12,162 nt of DNA from Gemmatimonadota bacterium (GCA_004357415.1 SMVY01000084.1:1-12162), one strand, 5' to 3'; shown: positions 1 through 7,216, counted from the first letter of the stretch. Notes: generated by a model not told the origin, from the sequence alone. A program made the numbers and translations.

Positions 1-306
1 GCGGAATTCGCCGCGCTCGGCCCACACCGTGGGCGACCCGAAGGCGAAGACCTTGGCCCCTTCGGAGGGCACTTCCTTCATTTGCGAAGCATCGTCTCGC
101 CACATGACGCAGCGGACCTGGGCCTCGGCGTCCCGCAGGCCAAAATACCAATGGCCGCTCCGATAGCGCTTGAGACCCACCACCTCACCCTGCACCCACA
201 CGGGCCCCAACTGGCTCTCGATGAGCCGCTTGGCCGTCTGCGTCAACTTGCTGACGGGCCAGGCTGCGGCGTCTGGGGATTGGTCGAATAGGGATGGTGT
301 GGGCAT
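1..306 (-). CDS. xseA: Exodeoxyribonuclease VII large subunit, N-terminal part (cut by window edge)
   Basis: Reading down from an ATG at 306, the frame stays open to the window edge for 102 codons. It begins MPTPSLFDQSPDAA and continues with the nucleic-acid-binding OB-fold typical of the XseA N-terminus: VWVQGEV, then SGHWYFGLRD, then QVRCVMWR, and PTVWAERGEFR near the edge. XseA is the catalytic large subunit of exonuclease VII, which with several XseB copies degrades single-stranded DNA to oligonucleotides in the cytoplasm. The C-terminal catalytic and coiled-coil regions, and any xseB, lie outside the window. The start has only a weak Shine-Dalgarno and lies about 16 bases beyond a long inverted repeat, so initiation may depend on that structure. 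It follows folD by 126 bases in the same direction. The family call is confident; the exact start is less so. Confidence 0.93.
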   Translation of the reverse strand, partial: MPTPSLFDQSPDAAAWPVSKLTQTAKRLIESQLGPVWVQGEVVGLKRYRSGHWYFGLRDAEAQVRCVMWRDDASQMKEVPSEGAKVFAFGSPTVWAERGEFR

Positions 307-321
307 GGGACTGGACGCTCT

Positions 322-433
322 AGTGCGCAGGTCGCAGGTCGCAGTGCGCAGGGGGCCGCGATCCGACCTCCCACGCACAAGGCACGACGCACGACGCACA
401 TCCCTGCGCACTGCGACCTGCGACCTGCGCACT
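322..433. repeat. 32-bp perfect inverted repeat built from 7-bp units, folD-xseA gap
   Basis: Bases 322-353 are the exact reverse complement of 402-433, a 32-bp perfect stem with a 48-base loop. Both arms consist of 7-base units (GCAGGTC, GCAGTGC and their complements). From 375 to 430 the plus strand can be cut into eight consecutive heptamers, including GCACGAC twice and CCTGCGA/CCTGCGC. The repeat fills almost all the folD-xseA gap, and its right end touches the folD stop codon (433-435). There is no T-tract after the hairpin, so it does not look like a normal intrinsic terminator. In RNA it would give a long duplex able to stabilise the folD end, lower xseA expression, or be cut by RNase III; these are inferences. 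Confidence 0.9.
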
Positions 434-1311
434 CACAGCGTCATCGCTGCCTGGAGAGTGTTCTTGAGCAACATGGCGATCGTCATGGGGCCGACGCCGC
501 CCGGCACCGGCGTGATTGCGGCGACCACTTCGGACACGGGACCGTAGGCCACGTCGCCGACCAGCCGGTAGCCTTTTTCCTTGGTGGCGTCGTCGACTCG
601 GTTGATGCCGACGTCGATTACCGCGGCGCCGGGTTTGACCATGTCGGCCGTAATGAACTCCGGCTTGCCCATGGCTACGATGAGGATGTCGGCCGAGCGG
701 GTGACCGACCCGATGTCTTTGGTCCGGGAGTGACACACGGTGACGGTGGCGTTGGCGCCGGGTCCTTTCTGGATCAGCAGATTGGCCATCGGCTTGCCGA
801 CGATATTGGAGCGGCCCACGATCACGACGTGGGCGCCGGAGGTTTCGATGCCCGACCGGATCAGCATCTCCTGTACCCCGTAAGGAGTGGCCGGCTTGAA
901 TCCGTTCGGGTCGCCCGTGACCAGCTTGCCGACATTGATCGGATGGAAGCCATCGACGTCCTTCCGCGGGTCGATGCGCAGCAGGACGTTGGCCTCGTCG
1001 ATGTGATCCGGGAGCGGCAGCTGGACCAACATGCCGTGCACCGTGGGGTCGGCGTTGAGCCGGTCGATGGTATCCAACAACTCCGCCTCGGTGACGGTTG
1101 TCGGCAACCGGACCGTGCCTGATTTCATCCCCGCCTCATCGCACGCCCGTCCCTTCATCCGCACGTACACCTGGCTCGCCGGATCCTCACCGACCAATAC
1201 CACGGTCAACCCCGGAACGATGCCCCGCTCGGTGAGGCGGGCCACCTCGGTGGCGACCTCGGCTCTGACGGCCTTACCAATCGCCTTTCCATCGATAATC
1301 TGCGCGCTCAT
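433..1311 (-). CDS. folD: Bifunctional methylenetetrahydrofolate dehydrogenase / methenyltetrahydrofolate cyclohydrolase
   Basis: This 292-residue protein has the usual FolD length. FolD interconverts 5,10-methylene- and 10-formyl-tetrahydrofolate with NADP+ in the cytoplasm, supplying one-carbon units for purines and formyl-Met-tRNA. The catalytic YxxxK pair is Y49/K53 (YVRMK). VQLPLP is at 96-101, DVDGFHPINVG at 118-128 and PATPYGVQEML at 140-150. The NADP-binding signature VVIVGRSNIVGKP is at 162-174, and PVPGGVGPMTIAMLL at 268-282. The ATG at 1311 overlaps the rny stop as ATGA, indicating translational coupling. The frame is open further upstream, but that stretch lies inside rny and lacks FolD similarity. 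The stop codon sits directly against a long inverted repeat. No key residue is missing. Confidence 0.98.
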   Translation of the reverse strand: MSAQIIDGKAIGKAVRAEVATEVARLTERGIVPGLTVVLVGEDPASQVYVRMKGRACDEAGMKSGTVRLPTTVTEAELLDTIDRLNADPTVHGMLVQLPLPDHIDEANVLLRIDPRKDVDGFHPINVGKLVTGDPNGFKPATPYGVQEMLIRSGIETSGAHVVIVGRSNIVGKPMANLLIQKGPGANATVTVCHSRTKDIGSVTRSADILIVAMGKPEFITADMVKPGAAVIDVGINRVDDATKEKGYRLVGDVAYGPVSEVVAAITPVPGGVGPMTIAMLLKNTLQAAMTL

Positions 1312-2888
1312 CGGGCAAAATCCACCGCTCGGGTTTCTCGAATGACGACGACTTTGATCTGTCCGGGGTACTGCAGTTCGATCTCCACCTTGCGAGCGAT
1401 CTCGTCGCTCAGGCTGGCGGCCTTGGCGTCGTCCACCCGCTCCGGATGGACCACGACGCGAATCTCGCGGCCCGCCTGGATGACGTTGCTCTTCTCGACC
1501 CCGTCGAAAGCATTGGCGATGGCCTCCAAACGGGTGAGCCGCTTCACGTAAGTCTCGAAGGCTTCCCGGCGGGCGCCGGGACGGGATCCGCTGATGGCGT
1601 CGGCCGTCTGGACCAACACCGACTCCGTCGATTCGTGCGGGACGTCGTCGTGATGGGCGTGGATGCAGTTGATCACCAGGGCGGCCTCGCCGTACTTGGT
1701 GGCCATCTCGACGCCCAATTCGACGTGGGTCCCTTCGCTTTCGTGGGTCAGCACCTTGCCGATGTCGTGCAGCAGCGCGCCCCGCTTGGCCAGCGCCACG
1801 TCGCACTTGAGTTCCGCGGCCATGGAGCCCGCCAGCCAGGCGACCTCCTTGGAATGTTCCAGGATGTTCTGGCCGTAGGAGGTACGATACCGCATCCGGC
1901 CCACCAGCTTGATCATCTCCGGGTGCAGGCCGTGCACGCCCGTGTCGTAGGCCGCTTCCTCACCCAGTTCCACCAGTTGGGCCTCGAGTTCCGTGCGCAT
2001 CTTCTCGACCACTTCCTCGATGCGCCCCGGGTGGATCCGCCCATCGGTGATTAGCGCCTCGAGACTGCGGCGGGCCACTTCCCGGCGGATGGGATTGAAA
2101 CAGGAGATCACCACCGTGTCGGGAGTGTCGTCGATGATGACGTCGACCCCGGTGGCCGTTTCGAAGGCCCGGATGTTTCGCCCCTCGCGACCGATTATGC
2201 GGCCCTTCATTTCGTCACTCGGGAGGGTCACCGCCGCCACGGTCGACTCGGCCGTGTAATCAGAGGCGAGGCGCTGGGCCGCCATGGCGACCAGCCGCTT
2301 GCCCTCCCGCTCCGCCGTCCGCTTGGTCTGCTCCTTGATGTCCCGCGCCAGCGCCGCCGCCTCGCTCTTGGCCTCCTCCTCCGCCCGGCGGAGGACCTCT
2401 TGCCGGGCGGCGTCCTTGCCCATGCCACTGATCCGCTCGAGCTTCTCGCGCTGGGTGCGCAACATCGTGTCGAGCGCCTTTTCCTCCTTGGCCACGGCCA
2501 CTTCCTGCTCCACGATGTGTTCCAGTTTGGACACCACCGTCTCTTCCTGGCGGGTGAGCTGCTCGGCCCGACGCTCCGACGCCCGCTCGCGGTCTTCGGC
2601 CCGGCGCTCCTGGTGTTTGAGATCCTCCCGGCGCCGCTCCGAATCACGCTCCGCTTCCTCCCGCATCCGCAGAGCGTCTTCCTTGCCGGCCAGGACGGCG
2701 GCCGTCTTGGCGGACTCTGCGTCCTTCCGCGAATCGGCAATCAGCTTATCCGCTTCGCGCCGGGCCGCGACTTCGATGCCGGTCGCCGACCGGTGCTGCT
2801 TCCGAATGTAGAGTTGGATGCCAACGATGGCGGCCACCAGGCCGACGAACGCTCCCCCGAGTAGGGAAGTCAGGAGCGATTGGGACAT
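1308..2888 (-). CDS. rny: Ribonuclease Y
   Basis: A 526-residue RNase Y, the membrane-anchored endoribonuclease that starts mRNA decay in many bacteria lacking RNase E. Residues 3-27 form a single hydrophobic N-terminal anchor. Residues of about 30-200 are a long charged coiled coil rich in E, R, K and A. A KH domain follows, with the GREG loop at 233-236 (MKGRIIGREGRNIRAFE). The HD domain carries the metal-binding HD pair at 374-375 (LLHDIGKV) and the HAHHDD stretch around 410-415. The C-terminus KVVVIRETRAVDFAR is typical. The ATG at 2888 is chosen because GGAG lies 9 bases upstream; an in-frame TTG at 2903 would overlap that Shine-Dalgarno. The gene is 41 bases after zapA and overlaps folD by 4 bases. 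A strong hairpin sits just before its ribosome-binding site. Confidence 0.98.
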   Translation of the reverse strand: MSQSLLTSLLGGAFVGLVAAIVGIQLYIRKQHRSATGIEVAARREADKLIADSRKDAESAKTAAVLAGKEDALRMREEAERDSERRREDLKHQERRAEDRERASERRAEQLTRQEETVVSKLEHIVEQEVAVAKEEKALDTMLRTQREKLERISGMGKDAARQEVLRRAEEEAKSEAAALARDIKEQTKRTAEREGKRLVAMAAQRLASDYTAESTVAAVTLPSDEMKGRIIGREGRNIRAFETATGVDVIIDDTPDTVVISCFNPIRREVARRSLEALITDGRIHPGRIEEVVEKMRTELEAQLVELGEEAAYDTGVHGLHPEMIKLVGRMRYRTSYGQNILEHSKEVAWLAGSMAAELKCDVALAKRGALLHDIGKVLTHESEGTHVELGVEMATKYGEAALVINCIHAHHDDVPHESTESVLVQTADAISGSRPGARREAFETYVKRLTRLEAIANAFDGVEKSNVIQAGREIRVVVHPERVDDAKAASLSDEIARKVEIELQYPGQIKVVVIRETRAVDFAR

Positions 2889-2897
2889 GTGATCTAT

Positions 2898-2901
2898 CTC
2901 C
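2898..2901 (-). promoter_or_regulatory. Shine-Dalgarno of rny
   Basis: GGAG reads on the minus strand 9 bases before the ATG at 2888. It decides that start over the in-frame TTG at 2903, whose G is the first G of this motif. Confidence 0.75.
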
Positions 2902-2904
2902 AAA

Positions 2905-2923
2905 CACGGAGCGCGGCTCCGTG
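2905..2923 (-). other. Perfect 8-bp hairpin directly before the rny ribosome-binding site
   Basis: CACGGAGC and GCTCCGTG flank a 3-base loop, giving an 8-bp GC-rich stem within the 41-base zapA-rny gap. On the transcribed strand the stem ends three bases before the GGAG of rny. Only TTT follows, so it is a weak terminator candidate. Its position suits control of rny translation or a cleavage or stability site, but no mechanism is shown by the sequence. Confidence 0.65.
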
Positions 2924-2929
2924 GGATAT

Positions 2930-3253
2930 TCAGGATGTTCGGGCGTACGCCCCCTTGGCGCGCCGTCCCCGCTTGGCGGGCGGCAGCAGCCGGGCAATCC
3001 CGTCGGCCAGCGCGCCGATGCGTGCCGCCGCGTTACTATCGCCCTGTCGCGCTTGGAACAACTCGTCGGTAATCGACAGGGCCGCCAGCATGGCCGCCTT
3101 GTGGGTATCGGCCATCGGTACCTTTTCCCTCACCCGTGCCAGGGCTTCATCGACGTAGGCAGCGACCGCAATGGTGTATTCCGGCGAATGCTCGGACCGC
3201 ACGGTGAATTCCTCGCCGCCGATCGTCACCCGAACCGCGTGTTTCTCGCTCAT
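2930..3253 (-). CDS. zapA: Cell division protein ZapA
   Basis: A 107-residue protein of the ZapA family, which binds FtsZ at midcell and promotes bundling of FtsZ filaments. The N-terminus has the family pattern VRVTIGGEEFTVRS (7-20), followed by SPEYTIAVAAYVDEALARVRE, which aligns with the conserved segment after the first strands. The alanine-rich helix MADTHKAAMLAALSITDELF (47-66) is the usual core helix. The C-terminus is basic (PAKRGRRAKGAYARTS). The ATG at 3253 overlaps the stop of the preceding coiled-coil gene as ATGA, so the two are probably made in a coupled way. The frame is open further upstream, but that part lies in the neighbouring gene. rny follows 41 bases later. zapA next to rny or folD is a known arrangement in several phyla. 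Confidence 0.93.
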   Translation of the reverse strand: MSEKHAVRVTIGGEEFTVRSEHSPEYTIAVAAYVDEALARVREKVPMADTHKAAMLAALSITDELFQARQGDSNAAARIGALADGIARLLPPAKRGRRAKGAYARTS

Positions 3254-3555
3254 GAGGCCTCGTCCACGGTATCCCGTTCCAGGAACGCCAGCCGCTCGAT
3301 GAGGATTGCGACCTTCTGGCGGGCCGCGTCGACGCGCTGGCGAAGATCCCGGTTTTCCGCCTCCAGCCCTAGAATCCGCTGGCGGGACTCTATCAACTCC
3401 GGGCCGCCGAGTGCTCCGCTCTCGTCCCTGCCCCGGGCCAACTCGGCCTCGGCCTTGAGCGTGCGGCGGCGCCACGACGAGGCTTCTTCACCCACGTGCC
3501 GAACGAGTTGTTCCAGTTCGGCGAGGGCGGGGATGTCGGGCCGCTGGTAGGTCAC
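3250..3555 (-). CDS. Small coiled-coil protein, ZapB-like by position
   Basis: A 101-residue soluble protein starting at GTG 3555. The start is supported by GGGGAG 7 bases upstream, lying in the last codons of pheT; the gene begins 4 bases after the pheT stop and ends in an ATGA overlap with zapA. Residues 10-45 are helical and charged (LAELEQLVRHVGEE). Residues 53-94 form a leucine-zipper-like coil, with hydrophobic positions in ILGLEAENRDLRQRV and KVAILIERLAFLE. There is no signal peptide or membrane segment. ZapB, a coiled-coil partner of ZapA at the division ring, is often encoded beside zapA in other phyla, so a ZapB-like role is a reasonable inference, but the sequence alone does not prove homology. 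Confidence 0.8.
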   Translation of the reverse strand: MTYQRPDIPALAELEQLVRHVGEEASSWRRRTLKAEAELARGRDESGALGGPELIESRQRILGLEAENRDLRQRVDAARQKVAILIERLAFLERDTVDEAS

Positions 3556-3559
3556 GCGT

Positions 3560-5953
3560 TCACTCCCCTGCCGCGCCGCCGTCAACTCCACGGGGCGCGA
3601 CACCAACCTGCTGTTGCACCGCCTGCAGGATCCGTCTGAATGCTTTGTCCACCTCCGCGTCCCTGAGCGTGCGCTCGGGGTCGCGGAAGGTGAGCCGGAA
3701 CGCCACGCTCCGGCTGCCGGCGGGGAGGTCTCCCCCGCTGAATTCGCTCAGGACCTCCACCGACTCCAGCCGGGTCCCGCGAGTGGCCCTGATGGCCGTC
3801 TCCACCGCCTCGGCCGTGGCGTCATGGTGCAGCACCAGGGACACGTCGCGGGTGGACCCCGGGGTTTCCGGGAGAGCGCGGTAGCGCTGCGATTGGCGTT
3901 CGGCCGGATCGAGCACCACTTCGAAACCGTATACCGGAGCCGCCCACGGCGGGGCATCGGCGTCGATCCGCTCGGTGCGGCCCACCACCGATCCAGCGGC
4001 AGACACTGCAACCCACGAGCCCCCTTCAACTTGCACTGTTGCCGCCGGATTCGCCAGGGCCACGGCCCGCTGGAACAGGGCCGCCACATCCCACTGGGCA
4101 CAGTCGCCGGAGTGGCCGCCATCGGTCCAGTGCCGCGGGTGCCGGCGACCGCTGATGAGCCCCGCCACGTGGATCTCCTCCTCGGGACGCTCCCCGGGAC
4201 CCGCCATCCGGAACACGGTCCCCACCTCGTAGAGCCGTATGTCCCGGACGCCGTGGGCCCAGTTCCGCTCCACCTCCCGCACCAGGCCCGGGATCAGCCG
4301 CCGCCGGAGGAAAGCCTCCTCGGCCGACAGCGGATTGAGCAGCGGGACGCTCTCTGACCCCTCTCCCCGGTGCATCGGCATGGTCACTACCTCGTACAAC
4401 CCCTCGGCCGACAGCCCCCGGCGAACGGCCCGGGCTGCCACGTCGCTCGGGGCATCGGGGAGCCTCCCCACCCGGAAGGGGCGAAGCTCAGAGGAGAAGT
4501 TCTGGTAGCCGTGCATCCGCGCGACCTCCTCCACCAGGTCGATTTCCTCGCGCAGATCCGGTCGCCAGCCGGGCACGTCCACAGCCATGCGGCCATCGTC
4601 GGGCTTGGACACGACCGTGGCGCCGATGGCCACCAAATATTGCTCCAGCGCTTCCCAGGGAATCTCCTCACCCAGCACCTGCCGAACCCGTGCCGGGCGA
4701 AGAAAAATCCGCGGCGGATTGGTCGGCTCGGGCCAGACGTCGACCGGATCGCCGTCGAGCGTGCCGCCCGCGGTCGCCAAAATGATCTCCAGACAGCGAC
4801 GCAGCGCGTCGGGGGCGGCCCAACGATCGACCCCCCGCTCGAACCGGAAGCTGGCGTCGGTGCTGAGCCCCAGACTGGAGCGGGTCCGCCGTATCCGGGA
4901 CGGCTGGAAACTGGCGCACTCCACAAAGATGTCCCTGGTGCTGCTGCGCACCTCGGTCGTCTCCCCGCCCATGACCCCACCGATGCCGATGGCGCCGTCC
5001 TCGTCGGCGATCACCGTCATGTCGCCATCGACGGTGCGCTCCGTAGCGTCGAGTGTCAGCACCGTCTCCCCGGCGACCCCTCGCCGGGCGATCACCGCGG
5101 GCCCGCGCAGAGTGGCGAGATCATATGCGTGCAACGGCTGTCCCAATTCCATCAAGATGTAGTTGGTGGCGTCGACGATGTTGTTGATGGAGCGGGTTCC
5201 CACCGCTTCGAGCCGGCTCCTGAGCCACTCGGGCGACGGCCCCACGGTCAGGCCCCGAATCACCGCGCCGAGAAAACGGGGGCAACCTTCCGGGTCTTCG
5301 ATGGCGACGCGTACCCCACCGGTGGTGCCTTCGGCCCCATCGGCCCTGACGGGCGCCGGCACCGATGGGTAATCACCCTCGATGGCAGGCAGGCGGAACT
5401 GGATGCCGTAGCCCGCGGCCAGCTCACGCGCCACGCCCTTGTGTCCCAGTAGGTCGGGTCGGTTGGGCGTGACATCGATCTCGAGGCACTCGTCGTCCAG
5501 CTCGAGGGCCTCCAGGAAACCGGTGCCCGGATCGGCGTCGGTGGCGAGTTCCATGATACCGCCGGCGTCCTCTCCCAGCTCCAGTTCCTTGGCGGAGCAC
5601 AGCATCCCGTAGGATGTTAGGCCCCGGATCTTGCGCTTCTCGATGGTGAAGCCGCCGGGCATGACCGTCCCTACCCGGGCAAACGGATAACGCTTCCCGG
5701 CCTCGACGTTGGGCGCCCCACAAACCACCTGGTAATCGTCCTGGCCGTCGAACACCGTGCATACGCTCAACCGGTCCGCGTCCGGATGTGGCTGGGTGTC
5801 CTTCACCAGCCCCACGACCAGATCGGACAGGCCGGCATGACTCCGCTCCACCGAATCGACCGGCGCACCGAGCATGGCCAGTCTCTCGGTGAGGTCGTGG
5901 GTGTCTAGCGGTTGCCTGAGGAAGGCTTCGAGCCATTTGCGGGATATGTTCAT
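3560..5953 (-). CDS. pheT: Phenylalanyl-tRNA synthetase beta subunit
   Basis: A 797-residue PheT of normal length. With PheS it forms the cytoplasmic alpha2-beta2 enzyme that charges tRNA-Phe. The N-terminus MNISRKWLEAFL is typical. An EMAP-like tRNA-binding domain spans about 40-150 (DLVVGLVKDTQPHPDADRL, YGMLCSAKELELGED). The B3/B4 editing domain covers about 210-390, preceded by LEIDVTPNRPDLLGHKGVARE (157-177). The B5 domain at about 412-487 contains DVPGWRPDLREEIDLVEEVAR. A synthetase-like B6/B7 core follows, and the anticodon-binding FDX-ACB domain occupies about 690-790 (TRDVSLVL, FRLTFRDPERTL). The ATG at 5953 has only a weak ribosome-binding site, and the preceding gap is a 7-base repeat array, which is unusual between two subunits needed in equal amounts. 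Confidence 0.98.
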   Translation of the reverse strand: MNISRKWLEAFLRQPLDTHDLTERLAMLGAPVDSVERSHAGLSDLVVGLVKDTQPHPDADRLSVCTVFDGQDDYQVVCGAPNVEAGKRYPFARVGTVMPGGFTIEKRKIRGLTSYGMLCSAKELELGEDAGGIMELATDADPGTGFLEALELDDECLEIDVTPNRPDLLGHKGVARELAAGYGIQFRLPAIEGDYPSVPAPVRADGAEGTTGGVRVAIEDPEGCPRFLGAVIRGLTVGPSPEWLRSRLEAVGTRSINNIVDATNYILMELGQPLHAYDLATLRGPAVIARRGVAGETVLTLDATERTVDGDMTVIADEDGAIGIGGVMGGETTEVRSSTRDIFVECASFQPSRIRRTRSSLGLSTDASFRFERGVDRWAAPDALRRCLEIILATAGGTLDGDPVDVWPEPTNPPRIFLRPARVRQVLGEEIPWEALEQYLVAIGATVVSKPDDGRMAVDVPGWRPDLREEIDLVEEVARMHGYQNFSSELRPFRVGRLPDAPSDVAARAVRRGLSAEGLYEVVTMPMHRGEGSESVPLLNPLSAEEAFLRRRLIPGLVREVERNWAHGVRDIRLYEVGTVFRMAGPGERPEEEIHVAGLISGRRHPRHWTDGGHSGDCAQWDVAALFQRAVALANPAATVQVEGGSWVAVSAAGSVVGRTERIDADAPPWAAPVYGFEVVLDPAERQSQRYRALPETPGSTRDVSLVLHHDATAEAVETAIRATRGTRLESVEVLSEFSGGDLPAGSRSVAFRLTFRDPERTLRDAEVDKAFRRILQAVQQQVGVAPRGVDGGAAGE
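3563..3568 (-). promoter_or_regulatory. Shine-Dalgarno deciding the GTG start of the coiled-coil gene
   Basis: GGGGAG lies on the minus strand 7 bases before GTG 3555 and inside the final codons of pheT. It selects this GTG over in-frame alternatives further upstream, such as TTG at 3606 within pheT, and implies re-initiation after pheT translation. Confidence 0.7.
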
Positions 5954-5958
5954 GGATC

Positions 5959-6086
5959 CAGTGATCAGTGATCAGTAATTCGCTATTGGCATCGGAAATC
6001 GGCTGTTCTCCCACGCCCCACGCCCCACGTCCTACGTCCTACGCCCTGCGCACTCATCCCCCACCGCACACCGCACCCCGCACCAC
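5959..6086. repeat. 7-bp-period repeat array in the pheS-pheT gap
   Basis: Nearly the whole 136-base gap between pheS and pheT has a 7-base period. From 6010 to 6086 eleven heptamers run in register: CCCACGC twice, CCCACGT, CCTACGT, CCTACGC, CCTGCGC, ACTCATC, CCCCACC, then GCACACC, GCACCCC and GCACCAC. From 5959 three more units (CAGTGAT twice, CAGTAAT) begin a more degenerate tract running to 6007. The block CCTGCGCACTCA at 6045-6056 recurs exactly at 424-435 in the folD-xseA gap. The array ends four bases before the pheS stop codon. No open frame, promoter or protein-binding motif is evident. On the transcribed strand it is G-rich with GG or GGG at 7-base spacing in its central part. Confidence 0.88.
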
Positions 6087-6089
6087 TCC

Positions 6090-7139
6090 CTATTCCCCGA
6101 ATTGCGACAAAAACCTCATATCCCCTTCAAACAACATCCGTATGTCGGGAATACCGTACCGCAGCATGGTGATTCTATGAGGGCCCATGCCGAAGGCGAA
6201 CCCGGTGTAGCGCTCGGGGTCGACGTCGCAGCTCTTCAGCACGTTGGGATGGACCATGCCGCACCCCAGAATCTCCATCCAGCCCGAGCCCTTGCACGCG
6301 CGGCACCCGGATCCGCCGCACAGAAGGCAACCGATGTCCATCTCGGCCGAGGGCTCGGTAAAGGGGAAGAACGAGGGCCGGAACCGCACCTTCGTGTCGG
6401 GGGAAAAGAACTCGTGGGCAAAGTGGATCAGAGTCGCTTTCAGGTCGACGAAGGTGATGCCCTCATCGACCGCCAGCCCTTCGATTTGCGAAAAGGCCGG
6501 TGCGTGAGAGGCATCGAAGGTGTCGTTGCGGTAGCAGGTACCGGGAATCACCACCCGCACAGGGGGCGGGGATGCCTGGAGGGTACGGATCTGAACCGGC
6601 GACGTGTGGGTGCGCAGCAGCATCCGCTCCCCCTCGGGCGGGTCGCCGCCGACGTCGAGGTAGAGCGTGTCGTGCATGTCCATGGCCGGGTGGTCCGGCG
6701 GAAAGTTGAGGGCACCGAAATTGAGCCACTCGGTTTCCGCCTCGGGCCCCACCGCCACGGCGAAGCCCAGGCGATGGAAGATCTCCACGATCTCATCGAT
6801 GACCCGGGTCACCGGGTGGATGCCGCCGGACCAGGTGGTACGGGCCGGCATGGTGAGGTCGACGTCGTCCTCCTGCGACCGGACGGTCTGCGCCATCGTC
6901 CGGCGCCGCGCCTCGAAGGCGGATTCGAACCGCTGCCTCAGCTGATTGAGTTCCGCCCCGAAGGTGCGGCGTTCCTCGATGGGGAGTTGGGAGATCGACT
7001 TGAGCGCGGCCGTCAGCAACCCGGCCTTCCGGCCGAGGACGTGGACGTGTTCCCGCTCGAGCGCGGCCTCGTCCATCGAGTCGACGCCGGCGAGTCGTGC
7101 CTGGAGTTGTTGCACCACATCGTGTCGGGTCGTGGGCAT
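6090..7139 (-). CDS. pheS: Phenylalanyl-tRNA synthetase alpha subunit
   Basis: A 349-residue PheS of normal length, the catalytic subunit that activates phenylalanine and transfers it to tRNA-Phe. Residues 1-90 form the N-terminal tRNA-contacting coiled coil. The class II core follows: motif 1 around LNFPPDHPA (144-152), motif 2 around GTCYRNDTFDASHAPAFSQ (200-218) and motif 3 at GFAFGMGPHRITMLRYGI (313-330). The bacterial insert FFPFTEPSAEMDIGCLLCGG (257-276) and CRACKGSGWMEILGCGMVHP are present, with four cysteines (C271, C274, C279, C282) spaced as in other members. The ATG at 7139 gives the expected N-terminus. It lies 116 bases after rplT, in a gap with competing hairpins, and has only a weak Shine-Dalgarno. 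A 7-base repeat array begins directly after the stop. Confidence 0.98.
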   Translation of the reverse strand: MPTTRHDVVQQLQARLAGVDSMDEAALEREHVHVLGRKAGLLTAALKSISQLPIEERRTFGAELNQLRQRFESAFEARRRTMAQTVRSQEDDVDLTMPARTTWSGGIHPVTRVIDEIVEIFHRLGFAVAVGPEAETEWLNFGALNFPPDHPAMDMHDTLYLDVGGDPPEGERMLLRTHTSPVQIRTLQASPPPVRVVIPGTCYRNDTFDASHAPAFSQIEGLAVDEGITFVDLKATLIHFAHEFFSPDTKVRFRPSFFPFTEPSAEMDIGCLLCGGSGCRACKGSGWMEILGCGMVHPNVLKSCDVDPERYTGFAFGMGPHRITMLRYGIPDIRMLFEGDMRFLSQFGE

Positions 7140-7170
7140 GCGCTGCTCGGTGGACTGGGGGTGATACCCT

Positions 7171-7216
7171 CGTGGGGCCCTCCGCTCGCGCGGTCGGCCC
7201 CACGGTGGGCCCGACC
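7171..7216 (-). other. Overlapping, mutually exclusive hairpins in the rplT-pheS gap
   Basis: Bases 7192-7216 form a 25-base near-palindrome centred on 7204, with 11 of 12 pairs matched. The half nearer pheS (7196-7204, GGCCCCACG) is also perfectly complementary to 7171-7179 (CGTGGGGCC) with a 16-base loop. The RNA can therefore form one stem or the other, but not both. This is the geometry of a transcription attenuator, although no U-tract follows either stem. No phenylalanine-rich leader peptide and no T-box features are present in the gap. The inverted repeats are seen in the sequence; the regulatory role is inferred. Confidence 0.6.

Noticed and set aside
322..433. CRISPR array or transposon terminal inverted repeats
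   Set aside because: No regularly spaced 25-40 base repeats with unique spacers, no transposase frame between the arms (48 bases only), and the arms are made of 7-base units.
1312..1806. In-frame upstream extension of folD by about 165 codons
   Set aside because: It lies wholly inside rny in another frame, is low-complexity Arg/Gly-rich, and the ATGA-coupled ATG at 1311 gives the standard FolD length.
2889..2929. 6S RNA gene beside zapA, as in many Proteobacteria
   Set aside because: The zapA-rny gap is only 41 bases, far too short for 6S RNA (about 180 bases).
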